Source of the DNA: Bacillota bacterium
GTDB lineage: Bacteria; Bacillota; Clostridia; Lachnospirales; Lachnospiraceae
DNA: 23,187 nt
NCBI GenBank assembly: GCA_023425485.1
Contig: JAFACO010000460.1
Span: 1-23,187 of the forward strand
Reading direction: 5' to 3'
Shown here: positions 1-8,336 of the stretch, in pieces
Position numbering within the stretch: the first letter of the stretch is position 1
How the letters are laid out: every line of letters starts with the position of its first letter
Position numbers and translations under genes: made by a program
Notes under the pieces: generated by a model
What the model saw: the letters and a program-made list of their open reading frames with translations, nothing else
Told to the model about the DNA's origin: nothing
The model's database searches: none

Positions 1-1
1 G

Positions 2-517
2 GTATATTCGGTCATATTGGCAATTGGTATGCAATTTGACAAGGATAATTCAAATTATTTGGACGTGTTCGGTAAACAGCAATATGATTACTTCGACAAG
101 ATAGAGCGAATTGAGGACGTAAGAAATATAAAATTATGGATTACAAATTACTTTGCATGGATTATGGATTATTCCGCTTCCAAATTAAATGTTTCAAATA
201 CCGATGTTATTGTTAAAGCAAAAAGATATATAGCAGATCATTATGAAGATGCAGAACTATCCTTAACAAAGGTTGCGGATTATGTTGAGTTGAATGAAAA
301 ATATTTTAGTAATCGATTTACAAAGGAAACCGGTGAAACCTTCTCCACCTATTTAACAGAATTAAGGATTCAAAAATCCTGTGAATTACTAAAGAATACA
401 AATTTTAAAGTATATGAAATTGCTGAAATGGTGGGATATTATAATGTAGAGCATTTCAACAGAATGTTTAAAAGACAAAATGGAGTTAGCCCAGCCCAAT
501 ATCGTAAAAGTACGTAA
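2..517 (+). CDS. AraC-family transcriptional regulator, C-terminal part (5' truncated by window edge)
   Basis: The reading frame is open from the first bases of the window, so only the C-terminal ~170 residues are visible. The last ~100 residues form an AraC/XylS-type DNA-binding domain with two helix-turn-helix units. The first spans roughly LSLTKVADYVELNEKYFSNR and the second contains the family signature around IAEMVGYYNVEHFNRMFKR, ending with the typical GVSPAQYR. The linker and the arrangement resemble YesN-type response regulators, which carry an N-terminal receiver domain, but that part is outside the window. It lies just upstream of, and in the same direction as, a sugar ABC transporter/beta-galactosidase operon, so it is a natural candidate regulator of that operon; this is inferred from position only. 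A strong terminator separates the two. Confidence 0.85.
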   Translation, partial: VYSVILAIGMQFDKDNSNYLDVFGKQQYDYFDKIERIEDVRNIKLWITNYFAWIMDYSASKLNVSNTDVIVKAKRYIADHYEDAELSLTKVADYVELNEKYFSNRFTKETGETFSTYLTELRIQKSCELLKNTNFKVYEIAEMVGYYNVEHFNRMFKRQNGVSPAQYRKST

Positions 518-593
518 ATAAGATGAGATGACAAGGCCTTTCATTTATAATAAATAAAAGGATACATTAATCCTCTCATTTGTCATGAATCAT

Positions 594-678
594 AAGAATA
601 ACTTCCTGGAAACACGTGTTGATAGATTAAAAAGTCTATCATGCGGTGTATTTAAGGAAGTTATTCTTTGTTCTTTTT
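594..678 (+). terminator. Long stem-loop terminator after the AraC-type gene
   Basis: A perfect 14-bp inverted repeat (594-607 with 655-668) is followed by a T-rich run up to 678. A second smaller hairpin (GATAGA/TCTATC) sits inside the loop. A weaker hairpin lies at about 537-561. This fits an intrinsic terminator isolating the regulator gene from the transporter operon. Confidence 0.75.
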
Positions 679-800
679 CGGACAAACTAATTTCTAAGTG
701 CAATTACTTCTTTTATGTAAATAAGAAGAAGTACAAATTATAAAAATAATAATTATAAATAAAAAAGTAGAGATGAAATATCAAAATATAAATAGCAAGA

Positions 801-829
801 TTGCAGAAGATTAGATTACAATTTATAAC
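801..829 (+). promoter_or_regulatory. Candidate sigma-A promoter of the sugar transport/lacLM operon
   Basis: TTGCAG (801-806) and TATAAC (824-829) are separated by 17 nt, giving a leader of about 180 nt before the solute-binding protein start. The surrounding 680-1013 region is very AT-rich and holds no credible gene. A small palindrome ATGAAA/TTTCAT (about 858-877) lies just downstream and could be an operator, but nothing shows this directly. Confidence 0.5.
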
Positions 830-1013
830 TTTATTTAGCAAAAAGTTTAAAATAGCAATGAAACTCTTACTTTTCATCAATAATTCTAACAAAAAACCAA
901 GTTTCAAAAAGCGACAATGTGAAAAATAATCAAGAAAAATGATAATATGAAATGGTGATTTTAGCAGGAAATTGATATGCTGACCTCACAAACGAAAGGG
1001 AGGTATTTTATTT

Positions 1014-2363
1014 ATGAGAAAAAAATTGCTAGTACTTATGTTATCTTTCGCAATGGTAGCATCTACCTTAGCGGGATGTGCAAATGCGAAAAATGACAAA
1101 CCAGAGGATTCTAAAACACCTGATAATACATCAGGAGAAACTTCAAAAGAAGATTTAAGCGGTACTCTTACCTTTACTATCTGGGATAATAACTTAAATA
1201 CTTTTATTGAAGAAAATGATATGGTATCAAAATTTCAAGAACAATATCCTAATATAGATATTGAAGTTGAAAAAATCAAAGATGACTCCGAATACTGGAA
1301 CGCTATGAAAATGCGTGCATCAGCAAATCAGTTACCTGACATTATGTTTAACAAACCTTTTACCTTATCAAGATTTAAAGATTATTTAGTGGATCTTTCT
1401 TCAACAGAAGCAGCAGCAAACAACGAATTAGCAAGCGGTTATGCAATGGACGGTAAAGTTCTTGGTGTTCCTATGACAGCTGGTTATGAATATGTATACT
1501 ATTGGAAAGACATGTTCACAGAAGCTGGAGTAGAAGTTCCTACTACTTGGCCGGAATTTGAAGCAGCAGCAAAGACCTTACAGGATTATTATAGTGCCAG
1601 CAATGAAGACTTTATGGCACTTGCAATGGGCTTAAAAGATGAGTGGCCGGATTATCCTTTCATGGAATTCATGCCAGCACTGGAAGCAGGCAATGGACAG
1701 AACTGGAATACAATGGCGACACAGGATGCACCTTTTGCTGAAGGAACAGACATTTATAAAGCATATCAGAAGATTAATAGCTTATTCACCTCTGGAGTTC
1801 TTGGTAAAGATCCTCTAGGCTTGGGTAATGATCAGGCAACAACTTTATTTGCAACAAAGAATGCAGCAATGATTGCACTTGGTGACTGGGGTCTACAAAA
1901 TATCGTGGGTGGTGCAGAAGATGTATCCGAACTGGGAACCTTCTATCTTCCTACCAGAAATTCCGAGACAGATCCCTACAATGTAATTGTACAAGGTGAC
2001 TCGTTAATGGGTGTAACTAATACTTCTAAGAATCAGGAAGCAGCTATTGCTTTTGTTGAGTGGTTCTATTCCGAAGCTTGGTATCCAGATTACCTTAATT
2101 ATGTATCTTCCGCTTCTTCCATGACAAACTTCCCTAAGGAGAAGGATCCAATCCTTGCACAGGCAGATACTTTAACTCCTGATAAAGTGCTTATTATGTA
2201 TGACGGTGGTGGCGATAACTTTGCTTCTATTCAGAATGAAACTACCTTTGATTACAAGAAGTTAGGTGCTGAAATGTTAACAAATGGATTTGATTTTAAT
2301 GCTAAGCTAGCAGACCTGAATGATAAGTGGAAAGCCGCAAGAGAAAAACTTGAGATTCAGTAA
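1014..2363 (+). CDS. ABC transporter sugar-binding lipoprotein (family 1 extracellular solute-binding protein)
   Basis: A 449-residue protein with a lipoprotein signal peptide: a basic n-region (MRKK), a hydrophobic core and lipobox LAGC with Cys22 as the predicted lipidated residue. A Ser/Thr/Asp-rich linker follows, then a solute-binding fold of the type used for oligosaccharides (TFTIWDNN near the N-terminus, a PDIMF segment in the first lobe). It would capture a sugar at the outer membrane face and hand it to the two permeases encoded downstream. An AAAGGGAGGT ribosome-binding site lies 9-10 nt before the ATG. Substrate cannot be read from the sequence; the linked beta-galactosidase genes suggest a beta-galactoside. 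Confidence 0.9.
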   Translation: MRKKLLVLMLSFAMVASTLAGCANAKNDKPEDSKTPDNTSGETSKEDLSGTLTFTIWDNNLNTFIEENDMVSKFQEQYPNIDIEVEKIKDDSEYWNAMKMRASANQLPDIMFNKPFTLSRFKDYLVDLSSTEAAANNELASGYAMDGKVLGVPMTAGYEYVYYWKDMFTEAGVEVPTTWPEFEAAAKTLQDYYSASNEDFMALAMGLKDEWPDYPFMEFMPALEAGNGQNWNTMATQDAPFAEGTDIYKAYQKINSLFTSGVLGKDPLGLGNDQATTLFATKNAAMIALGDWGLQNIVGGAEDVSELGTFYLPTRNSETDPYNVIVQGDSLMGVTNTSKNQEAAIAFVEWFYSEAWYPDYLNYVSSASSMTNFPKEKDPILAQADTLTPDKVLIMYDGGGDNFASIQNETTFDYKKLGAEMLTNGFDFNAKLADLNDKWKAAREKLEIQ

Positions 2364-2385
2364 TAATATAATATTTTAATGGTTG

Positions 2386-2423
2386 TGGGGCCGTTGTAAA
2401 ATGTTTACGTTACAACTGCCCCA
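2386..2423 (+). promoter_or_regulatory. Intercistronic stem-loop between binding-protein and permease genes
   Basis: The arms 2386-2399 and 2410-2423 match at 13 of 14 positions around a 10-nt loop. No U-run follows, and the permease RBS (from 2432) starts 9 nt later. This looks like a 3'-end stabilising or partial attenuation structure that keeps binding-protein mRNA above permease mRNA, a known arrangement in binding-protein-dependent transport operons; the role here is inferred. Confidence 0.6.
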
Positions 2424-2442
2424 TATCTATCAGGAGGTTGTT

Positions 2443-3369
2443 ATGTCGAAATTAAATAGAAATCGAATGTGGTTCATTCTAATATCACTTATAGTACCTG
2501 TATTACTTCTGATAGGGTTTGTAGTGGTTCCTGCAGCAGATTTAATTCGTATGAGTTTTACAAACTGGGATGGGTTTTCTAAAGAAAGTAAATTTATTGG
2601 TTTTGGAAACTATCTTTCCATGCTTCAAAATGCAGACCTGTGGTTATCCTTGAAAAACAATGCTGTTTATTTCATTGTTCACTTTCTTATGATACCGGTA
2701 GAATTAGGTTTTGCAGTTTTATTAACTACAAAGCTGCGTGCTGCTAAGTTTTATAAGACAATGGTTTTCATGCCCTATATTATTAATGGTGTAGCAATTG
2801 CCTATGCCTTTTCTTACTTCTTTTCACCTATTAATGGTGCTTTTGATGCCATCTTAGAATTATTTAAGCTGGATTTCTTAAGTCAAAACTGGTTATCAGA
2901 CTCTACCATTGTTAATTATGTTCTCTCTTTTGTATCTGTTTGGAGATTCAGTGGTTATCATGTAATCTTATTTATGGCTGCATTACAGTCTATCCCACAG
3001 GATATAGGAGAAGCAGCAAAGGTAGATGGAACAAATTCCTGGCAGTTGTTCCGATACATTCAAGTACCTGCAATTATGTTAATGGTGGATTTTGTTCTAT
3101 TCGATAATATTAGAGGAGCACTTCAAGTATTTGATATTCCGTTTGTAATGACCTCAGGTGGTCCTGGATATGCATCTTCAACCTTTACCTTATATACAAT
3201 CAAGACCGCTTTCACCTTCTCGAACTTTGGTCTCGCTTCTACAATGGCAGTTACCATTATGCTATTAATAGTAGTTATCTATTTTATACAAAACAAATTT
3301 ATTCACGGTGTGGTATTAAGGGATAGGAGGAAGACACATGCAAAAAAGAATAGCAACACAGTTGATTAA
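2443..3369 (+). CDS. ABC sugar transporter permease 1 (MalF/UgpA type)
   Basis: A membrane protein of 308 residues with about six hydrophobic segments, in the MalF/UgpA branch of binding-protein-dependent permeases. The cytoplasmic EAA loop that docks the ATPase is clear (EAAKVDG, starting at E190, then FRYIQVP). The ATG at 2443 is chosen because AGGAGGTT (2432-2439) lies just before it; an upstream in-frame ATG/GTG extension would run through the intercistronic stem-loop and has no RBS. It forms the translocation channel with the next gene product. No ATP-binding subunit is encoded in the operon, so a shared sugar-ABC ATPase encoded elsewhere is expected. Confidence 0.9.
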   Translation: MSKLNRNRMWFILISLIVPVLLLIGFVVVPAADLIRMSFTNWDGFSKESKFIGFGNYLSMLQNADLWLSLKNNAVYFIVHFLMIPVELGFAVLLTTKLRAAKFYKTMVFMPYIINGVAIAYAFSYFFSPINGAFDAILELFKLDFLSQNWLSDSTIVNYVLSFVSVWRFSGYHVILFMAALQSIPQDIGEAAKVDGTNSWQLFRYIQVPAIMLMVDFVLFDNIRGALQVFDIPFVMTSGGPGYASSTFTLYTIKTAFTFSNFGLASTMAVTIMLLIVVIYFIQNKFIHGVVLRDRRKTHAKKNSNTVD

Positions 3370-4171
3370 ACAAATCATATGTATAGGTATGGTTGTAGTC
3401 GTATTATTACCTATTCTGCTGACCTTGTTTGCAGCATTAAAAACAAAGGCTGATATGGTAAACACCTCGCCCTTACTTCTGCCTGATTGGGGTAAAATAA
3501 CTTTTGATAATTTTAAGAAAGTTTTATCAGATAAATATTTATTACTAGGTTTTAAAAATACTGGAATTATATTGGTAGTTTCTATTTTCTTTAACGTTAT
3601 GTTTGGTACCATTACAGCTTTTATTATTGAACGTTTTCAGTTTAGAGGTAAAAAAATAGTTGTTGCACTATTCTTTATTGGTATGTTAATTCCTAACTTT
3701 GTTACTGAAATTGCAAGATTTCAGATTATACAAGGATTACATTTATATAATACCTTAGGTGCTCCTATTGTAATTTACATTGCGGCAGACCTTATGCAGC
3801 TTTATATCTACAGACAGTTCCTATCCGGTATTCCGGTGACCCTGGATGAAGCAGCATTACTGGATGGGTGTTCCTATTTTGGGTTATTTCGAAGGATTAT
3901 ATTCCCCCTTCTTGCACCAGCGACAGCAACGGTTGTAATTATTAAAGCCATCAACATAATTAATGATATGTATATTCCATACTTATACATGCCAAAGAAT
4001 AAACTACGAACCCTTACCACTTATATAATGAATTTTGCAAATGCACAACAAGGCTCTTGGCAATTACTTGCTGCTGGTATTATAATAGTAATGATGGCTA
4101 CAATTGTAATCTATATCTTTTTCCAGAAGTACATTATTGCCGGTGTCACCTCGGGTTCTGTAAAAGAATAA
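3338..4171 (+). CDS. ABC sugar transporter permease 2 (MalG/UgpE type)
   Basis: A membrane protein of 277 residues with about six transmembrane segments, of the MalG/UgpE type. The EAA loop is present (LDEAALLDG, with E171, followed by FRRIIFPLLAP). Its ATG lies inside the end of the preceding permease gene, giving a 32-nt overlap, and has its own AGGAGG at 3325-3330. This suggests translational coupling and equal amounts of the two channel halves. It is part of the sugar import operon, in the order binding protein, permease, permease, LacL, LacM. Confidence 0.9.
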   Translation: MQKRIATQLIKQIICIGMVVVVLLPILLTLFAALKTKADMVNTSPLLLPDWGKITFDNFKKVLSDKYLLLGFKNTGIILVVSIFFNVMFGTITAFIIERFQFRGKKIVVALFFIGMLIPNFVTEIARFQIIQGLHLYNTLGAPIVIYIAADLMQLYIYRQFLSGIPVTLDEAALLDGCSYFGLFRRIIFPLLAPATATVVIIKAINIINDMYIPYLYMPKNKLRTLTTYIMNFANAQQGSWQLLAAGIIIVMMATIVIYIFFQKYIIAGVTSGSVKE

Positions 4172-4248
4172 TGAGTGATAAATAATTACTTTTGCAGAGA
4201 ATTTGTACTTATGAAAATAATAGTTTTTCGCAGGATTGGAGAATTAAT

Positions 4249-6135
4249 ATGAAACCAGACATTAATTATTTGGATAATCCAGAGATTTTTAGAGTTAATC
4301 AACTACCAGCACATAGTGACCATGCATTTTTTCGTAGCTTAGAAGAGATGCAGGCAGAAGTGAGTTCCTTGCAGCAATCTTTAAATGGAGTTTGGAACTT
4401 TCACTACTGCACAAATGCCAAGGAACGCCCTGCAGATTTTTATAAAGAAGAATTTAGTCAAGATGGATTTGAAGAAATAAAAGTACCTGGTCATATTGAG
4501 TTAGCTGGATATGATAAAATTCACTATATCAATACCATGTATCCCTGGGAAGGTCATCAATACAGACGTCCAGCCTATAGTCTAGAACGTAATGATAAAG
4601 AGGAAGGAGCTTTTAGTGAAGCTGCTTATAATCCGGTGGGCTCCTATCTTAAAACCTTTGATTTGGCGGAAGGGTTGCTGGGCAAAAGAGTCTGCATTTG
4701 CTTTGAAGGAGTGGAGCAGGCGATGTATGTATGGTTAAATGGTGAGTTCGTGGGTTATGCCGAAGACAGCTTCACACCTTCGGAATTTGACTTAACTCCA
4801 TTTATTAGAGAAAAGGGCAATATACTGGCAGTGGAGGTTCATAAGAGAAGTACAGCAGCCTTCTTGGAAGACCAGGATTTCTTTCGCTTTTTTGGAATTT
4901 ATAGAAATGTTACCTTATATGCAAAGCCAGAGATCCATGTTGAAGATATGTGGGCAAAACCGGTACTAAACGAGGACAATTCATCCGGCACTCTATCGCC
5001 TGATTTAAAGATTTCCTACGTTGCACAACCAGGGAACTTAAAGGTGTATTTGAAAGATGTGCAAGGGAATATCTGTGTACAGAAAACAGTTTTGATTAAT
5101 GAAATTATTAATCTTGAAGCTGAAACCATTGAGAATATTATCCCTTGGAATAATCATAATCCATATTTATATACACTAGTACTGGAACTCTATGATAAAG
5201 CAGATAATCTTATAGAAATTGTTCCATATAAAATTGGTTTTCGAAGAGTAGAAATTAAGAATAAAATTATTTTATTGAACGGAAAAAGACTGATCCTAAA
5301 TGGTGTTAACCGCCATGAGTGGAGCGCCGAAAGTGGAAGATGCATAGACAGGAAAGAAATGAACTGGGATATCCAGTTATTCAAAGATAATAATATCAAT
5401 GCAGTGAGGACCTGTCATTATCCTGACCAAATTCCCTGGTACTATCTCTGTGATGAAAATGGTATCTATATGATGGCAGAAATGAATTTGGAATCCCACG
5501 GTTCCTGGCAGAAGATGGGACGAATAGATCCTTCCTGGAATGTACCCGGCAGTATTCCCCAGTGGAAAGAGGTTGTCCTTGACCGAGCAAGAACAAATTT
5601 TGAAACCTTTAAAAATCATACCTCAATTTTATTTTGGTCCCTTGGAAACGAATCCTATGCCGGAGACAATATCGAACATGCAAATCGTTACTATAAAGAA
5701 ATAGACACTAGTCGTCTTGTTCATTATGAGGGCGTATTCCATAATAGAAATTATAATGAAACAATATCGGATGTAGAGAGTCGTATGTATGCTTCTCCTC
5801 AAAGCATTGTTGAATATCTGGAAGCTGACCCAATGAAACCATTTATTTTGTGTGAATACATGCATGATATGGGAAATTCCTTGGGGGGCATGAAATCCTA
5901 TATAGATTTAATTGATAAATATGAGATGTATCAGGGCGGTTTTATCTGGGATTATATCGATCAGGCACTCTTTGTTCATGATGAAATTACTGGAGAAAAA
6001 GTATTAAGGTATGGTGGAGACTTCGATGATCGACCTTCTGATTATGAATTCTCTGGGAATGGAATTGTATTTGCAGACCGTACAGAAAAGCCAGCATTGC
6101 AGGAGGTGAGATACTATTATGGATTGTACAAATAA
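4249..6135 (+). CDS. lacL: Beta-galactosidase large subunit (GH2, LacL type)
   Basis: The 628-residue protein aligns by eye with the first two thirds of E. coli LacZ: jelly-roll domain 1 (SLNGVWNFHY), Ig-like domain, and TIM barrel with both catalytic glutamates. The acid/base is E468 in WSLGNES and the nucleophile E536 in LCEYMHDMGNSLGG. It ends shortly after the barrel (FADRTEKPALQE), exactly where LacL proteins of lactic acid bacteria end; the missing C-terminal domain is supplied by the next gene. It hydrolyses terminal beta-galactosides in the cytoplasm. The ATG at 4249 is preferred (GGAGA just upstream); an in-frame TTG at 4192 has no good RBS and would add residues unlike the family. 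Symbol is by similarity of architecture. Confidence 0.9.
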   Translation: MKPDINYLDNPEIFRVNQLPAHSDHAFFRSLEEMQAEVSSLQQSLNGVWNFHYCTNAKERPADFYKEEFSQDGFEEIKVPGHIELAGYDKIHYINTMYPWEGHQYRRPAYSLERNDKEEGAFSEAAYNPVGSYLKTFDLAEGLLGKRVCICFEGVEQAMYVWLNGEFVGYAEDSFTPSEFDLTPFIREKGNILAVEVHKRSTAAFLEDQDFFRFFGIYRNVTLYAKPEIHVEDMWAKPVLNEDNSSGTLSPDLKISYVAQPGNLKVYLKDVQGNICVQKTVLINEIINLEAETIENIIPWNNHNPYLYTLVLELYDKADNLIEIVPYKIGFRRVEIKNKIILLNGKRLILNGVNRHEWSAESGRCIDRKEMNWDIQLFKDNNINAVRTCHYPDQIPWYYLCDENGIYMMAEMNLESHGSWQKMGRIDPSWNVPGSIPQWKEVVLDRARTNFETFKNHTSILFWSLGNESYAGDNIEHANRYYKEIDTSRLVHYEGVFHNRNYNETISDVESRMYASPQSIVEYLEADPMKPFILCEYMHDMGNSLGGMKSYIDLIDKYEMYQGGFIWDYIDQALFVHDEITGEKVLRYGGDFDDRPSDYEFSGNGIVFADRTEKPALQEVRYYYGLYK

Positions 6136-7108
6136 GGAGCTTCAGGGGCAAGTGAAAAAACTTCAATTAGTATATGGTGATTGTACCTTAGGAGTACATG
6201 GGGAAGATTTTCACTATATATTTTCTTATCAATATGGTGGCCTGGAATCCCTTGTGATTGACGGCAGAGAATGGTTATATCGCACGCCTAAGCCTACCTT
6301 CTGGCGTGCTACCACGGACAATGACAGAGGAAATAAGTTCCCCCTGCGCTCTGGTATGTGGCTAAGTGCGGATATGTTCATAGAAAGTATCGCAGTTGAG
6401 GTTGCTGTGGATGGAAAACAGATGGAACTGCCGCTTGCACCTGTGAATAATCAGTATACAAAAGACGAAACGGCACAAACCCTTAAAATTATCTACACCT
6501 ATAAAACCATAACCATACCATCTACTGAGGTTGTTGTGGCATATGAAGTATCATCCTGTGGTGAGATTGAGATCAAAGTTCAATACCATGGAAAAGCTGA
6601 TTTACCTGAACTTCCTGTGTTTGGAATGCGTTTTATTATGCCAACCAAGGCAATGGGATATCGCTATGAAGGGTTATCTGGTGAAACCTATCCTGACCGT
6701 ATGGCAGGAGGAGTTCCAGGAGTTTATGAGGTAGAAGGGCTGACCGTAACCAAATACTTAGTTCCGCAGGACAGCAACGTTCATATGAAGACAAAGTGGT
6801 TGGAAGTATATCGCAATACCACGAAGGATAAATCCAATCAAAGCAACAAAACCTTTGGACTTAGGTTTTCACAAGGGGACCAAGAATTTGCCTTCACCTG
6901 TCTCCCATATACAGCAGGAGAACTGGAAAATGCTACGCATCAGGAAGAACTCCCATTAGCGCGAAGAACCGTAGTATGCATTCTCGGTGCTGTGAGAGGA
7001 GTGGGAGGTATTGATAGCTGGGGTGCAGATGTAGAAGCAGATTATCATATTGATGCAAGTAAGGATATCTCATATTCCTTTAAGATTACCAAAGCAGAGA
7101 TACGGTAA
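6119..7108 (+). CDS. lacM: Beta-galactosidase small subunit (LacM type)
   Basis: A protein of 329 residues corresponding to the C-terminal beta-galactosidase small-chain domain of LacZ (domain 5). Recognisable parts are the opening FHYIFSYQYGGLESL, the WRATTDNDRGN segment, the GLSGETYPDR loop and the GGIDSWG motif, whose W301 matches the substrate-contacting Trp999 of E. coli LacZ. It completes the active site of LacL in a heteromeric enzyme. The ATG overlaps the lacL end by 17 nt and has AGGAGGTGAG at 6101-6110 within lacL, implying translational coupling. The same 17-nt type of overlap is known for lacLM of Leuconostoc and Lactobacillus, so this is the ancestral split form rather than a frameshifted lacZ. 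Confidence 0.9.
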   Translation: MDCTNKELQGQVKKLQLVYGDCTLGVHGEDFHYIFSYQYGGLESLVIDGREWLYRTPKPTFWRATTDNDRGNKFPLRSGMWLSADMFIESIAVEVAVDGKQMELPLAPVNNQYTKDETAQTLKIIYTYKTITIPSTEVVVAYEVSSCGEIEIKVQYHGKADLPELPVFGMRFIMPTKAMGYRYEGLSGETYPDRMAGGVPGVYEVEGLTVTKYLVPQDSNVHMKTKWLEVYRNTTKDKSNQSNKTFGLRFSQGDQEFAFTCLPYTAGELENATHQEELPLARRTVVCILGAVRGVGGIDSWGADVEADYHIDASKDISYSFKITKAEIR

Positions 7109-7176
7109 AACTACCTGGAATTTAATAATATTACAATTGAATATAAAGTAAATGGGAATATGCCTCCAGACATTAT

Positions 7177-7229
7177 CAGAAAGAACTCCAAAATGAAATT
7201 CTACGAATTTTACTTTGGAGTTCTTTCTG
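7177..7229 (+). terminator. Stem-loop ending the lacLM operon
   Basis: Perfect 16-bp inverted repeat (7177-7192 with 7214-7229), extended inside by AAATTC/GAATTT. The downstream U-tract is weak, so it may work as terminator or as a 3'-end stabiliser. Confidence 0.65.
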
Positions 7230-7261
7230 TAGGTAAGTGATTTTACATTTAAGCTATCTCA

Positions 7262-7290
7262 TTGACACAATGATTTTATTGGTATATCAT
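7262..7290 (+). promoter_or_regulatory. Sigma-A promoter of the EamA exporter gene
   Basis: TTGACA (7262-7267), a 17-nt spacer and TATCAT (7285-7290) form a near-consensus promoter. It would give a leader of about 150 nt before the ATG at 7446. Confidence 0.7.
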
Positions 7291-7338
7291 CAATACATGT
7301 CTACAAATCAAAACATAAAATAGAAGATTGACGCATTT

Positions 7339-7424
7339 GCCCTAGAGTAAATTGCCATCGTAATTTAGGGGGGATTAATAAAATTAAAGCGATATTGTAT
7401 CATAATTATAAGCCCTAGAAAATT
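7339..7424 (+). promoter_or_regulatory. Structured leader upstream of the EamA gene, possible cis-regulatory switch
   Basis: Two near-identical segments (GCCCTAGAGTAAATT at 7339-7353 and GCCCTAGAAAATT at 7412-7424) are each able to pair, with a small bulge, with the segment between them (AATTTAGGGG, 7362-7371). The two pairings exclude each other. No known riboswitch class was recognised. A regulatory role is inferred only. Confidence 0.3.
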
Positions 7425-7445
7425 AAAATAAGAAACGAGATAACG

Positions 7446-8336
7446 ATGAAAACTCAAAAGAATATCTACAAATTATATGCGATGATTACAATTATCATCT
7501 GGGTCTTAGCATATATATTTACAAAAATCGGGCTGGAACACTTTTCGGCTCTTTCTTTAAGCGTATTAAGGTATGTGGTAGCCTCCATCTATCTAATCTT
7601 TGTGTTAGTAATTAAGAAAGTTCCCCTTCCGAAACTCAAAGACTTACCAATTATATTTTTGACCGGAATTTTTGGATTTGCTCTCTATGTGGTTACCTTC
7701 AATATAGGTGCAGCAAGTGTAACTGCGGCAACCTCAAGTATTATCATTTCTACAACGCCAGTTATTACAGCAGTAATAGCAAACTTTTGCTTCGGTGAAA
7801 GATTAAGTAAAATGAAATGGTTTGCGGTTATAATACAACTAGTGGGAGTAATCATCATCTGTCTTTGGGATGGAGTTCTGTCCATTAATTCGGGTATTTA
7901 TTGGATCTTGATTGCTTCTGTATCCTTCAGTATCTATAACATTTTACAACGAAAGTTAACACAGCGTTATACACCAGTTCAGACAACCTCCTACAGCATG
8001 CTTACTTCCACTGTATTGTTGCTGGTATTTCTTCCAAATTCAATTCCGGAGCTTAGAGTGGCATCACCACTAGCAATTATCAGTGTATTAATACTAGGAA
8101 TTGGATGTAGCGGAGTTGCCTATACCTTATGGTCAAGAGCAATAGCCCTCGCACCAAAGACCAGTGATGTAACAAATTATATTTTTGTATCTCCCTTTCT
8201 TACAGCAATTTTAGGTGCTATTATGTTAGGTGAGCTGCCTAATATGGGAACAGTAATTGGCGGCCTGATTGTTATGCTTGGTTTGCTTCTGTTTGAAATG
8301 AAAGATAGCTTCGCGCTGCATTTAAACGCTCGTTAA
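7446..8336 (+). CDS. EamA/DMT-family transporter
   Basis: A very hydrophobic 296-residue protein with about ten predicted transmembrane segments arranged as two EamA repeats, the usual length and layout of 10-TMS drug/metabolite exporters. The first half carries the typical IIWVLAYIFTKIGLEH opening and TAATSSIIISTTPVITA stretch; the second half carries the VAYTLWSRAI motif. It probably exports a small metabolite across the cytoplasmic membrane; substrate is unknown. The RBS is weak (ACGAGATAACG before the ATG), and the long leader suggests regulated expression. Its 3' end overlaps the 3' end of the opposite-strand gene by 65 nt. Confidence 0.85.
   Translation: MKTQKNIYKLYAMITIIIWVLAYIFTKIGLEHFSALSLSVLRYVVASIYLIFVLVIKKVPLPKLKDLPIIFLTGIFGFALYVVTFNIGAASVTAATSSIIISTTPVITAVIANFCFGERLSKMKWFAVIIQLVGVIIICLWDGVLSINSGIYWILIASVSFSIYNILQRKLTQRYTPVQTTSYSMLTSTVLLLVFLPNSIPELRVASPLAIISVLILGIGCSGVAYTLWSRAIALAPKTSDVTNYIFVSPFLTAILGAIMLGELPNMGTVIGGLIVMLGLLLFEMKDSFALHLNAR

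Noticed and set aside
713..907. 64-codon minus-strand ORF in the transporter operon leader
   Set aside because: Composition is Phe/Leu/Ile/Tyr/Asn only, as expected from AT-rich DNA read antisense; it has no RBS and overlaps the promoter region.
2397..2415. Possible catabolite-responsive (cre) site in the intercistronic stem-loop
   Set aside because: The TGTAACGTAAACA core is one base short of the cre consensus spacing and is explained by the stem-loop.
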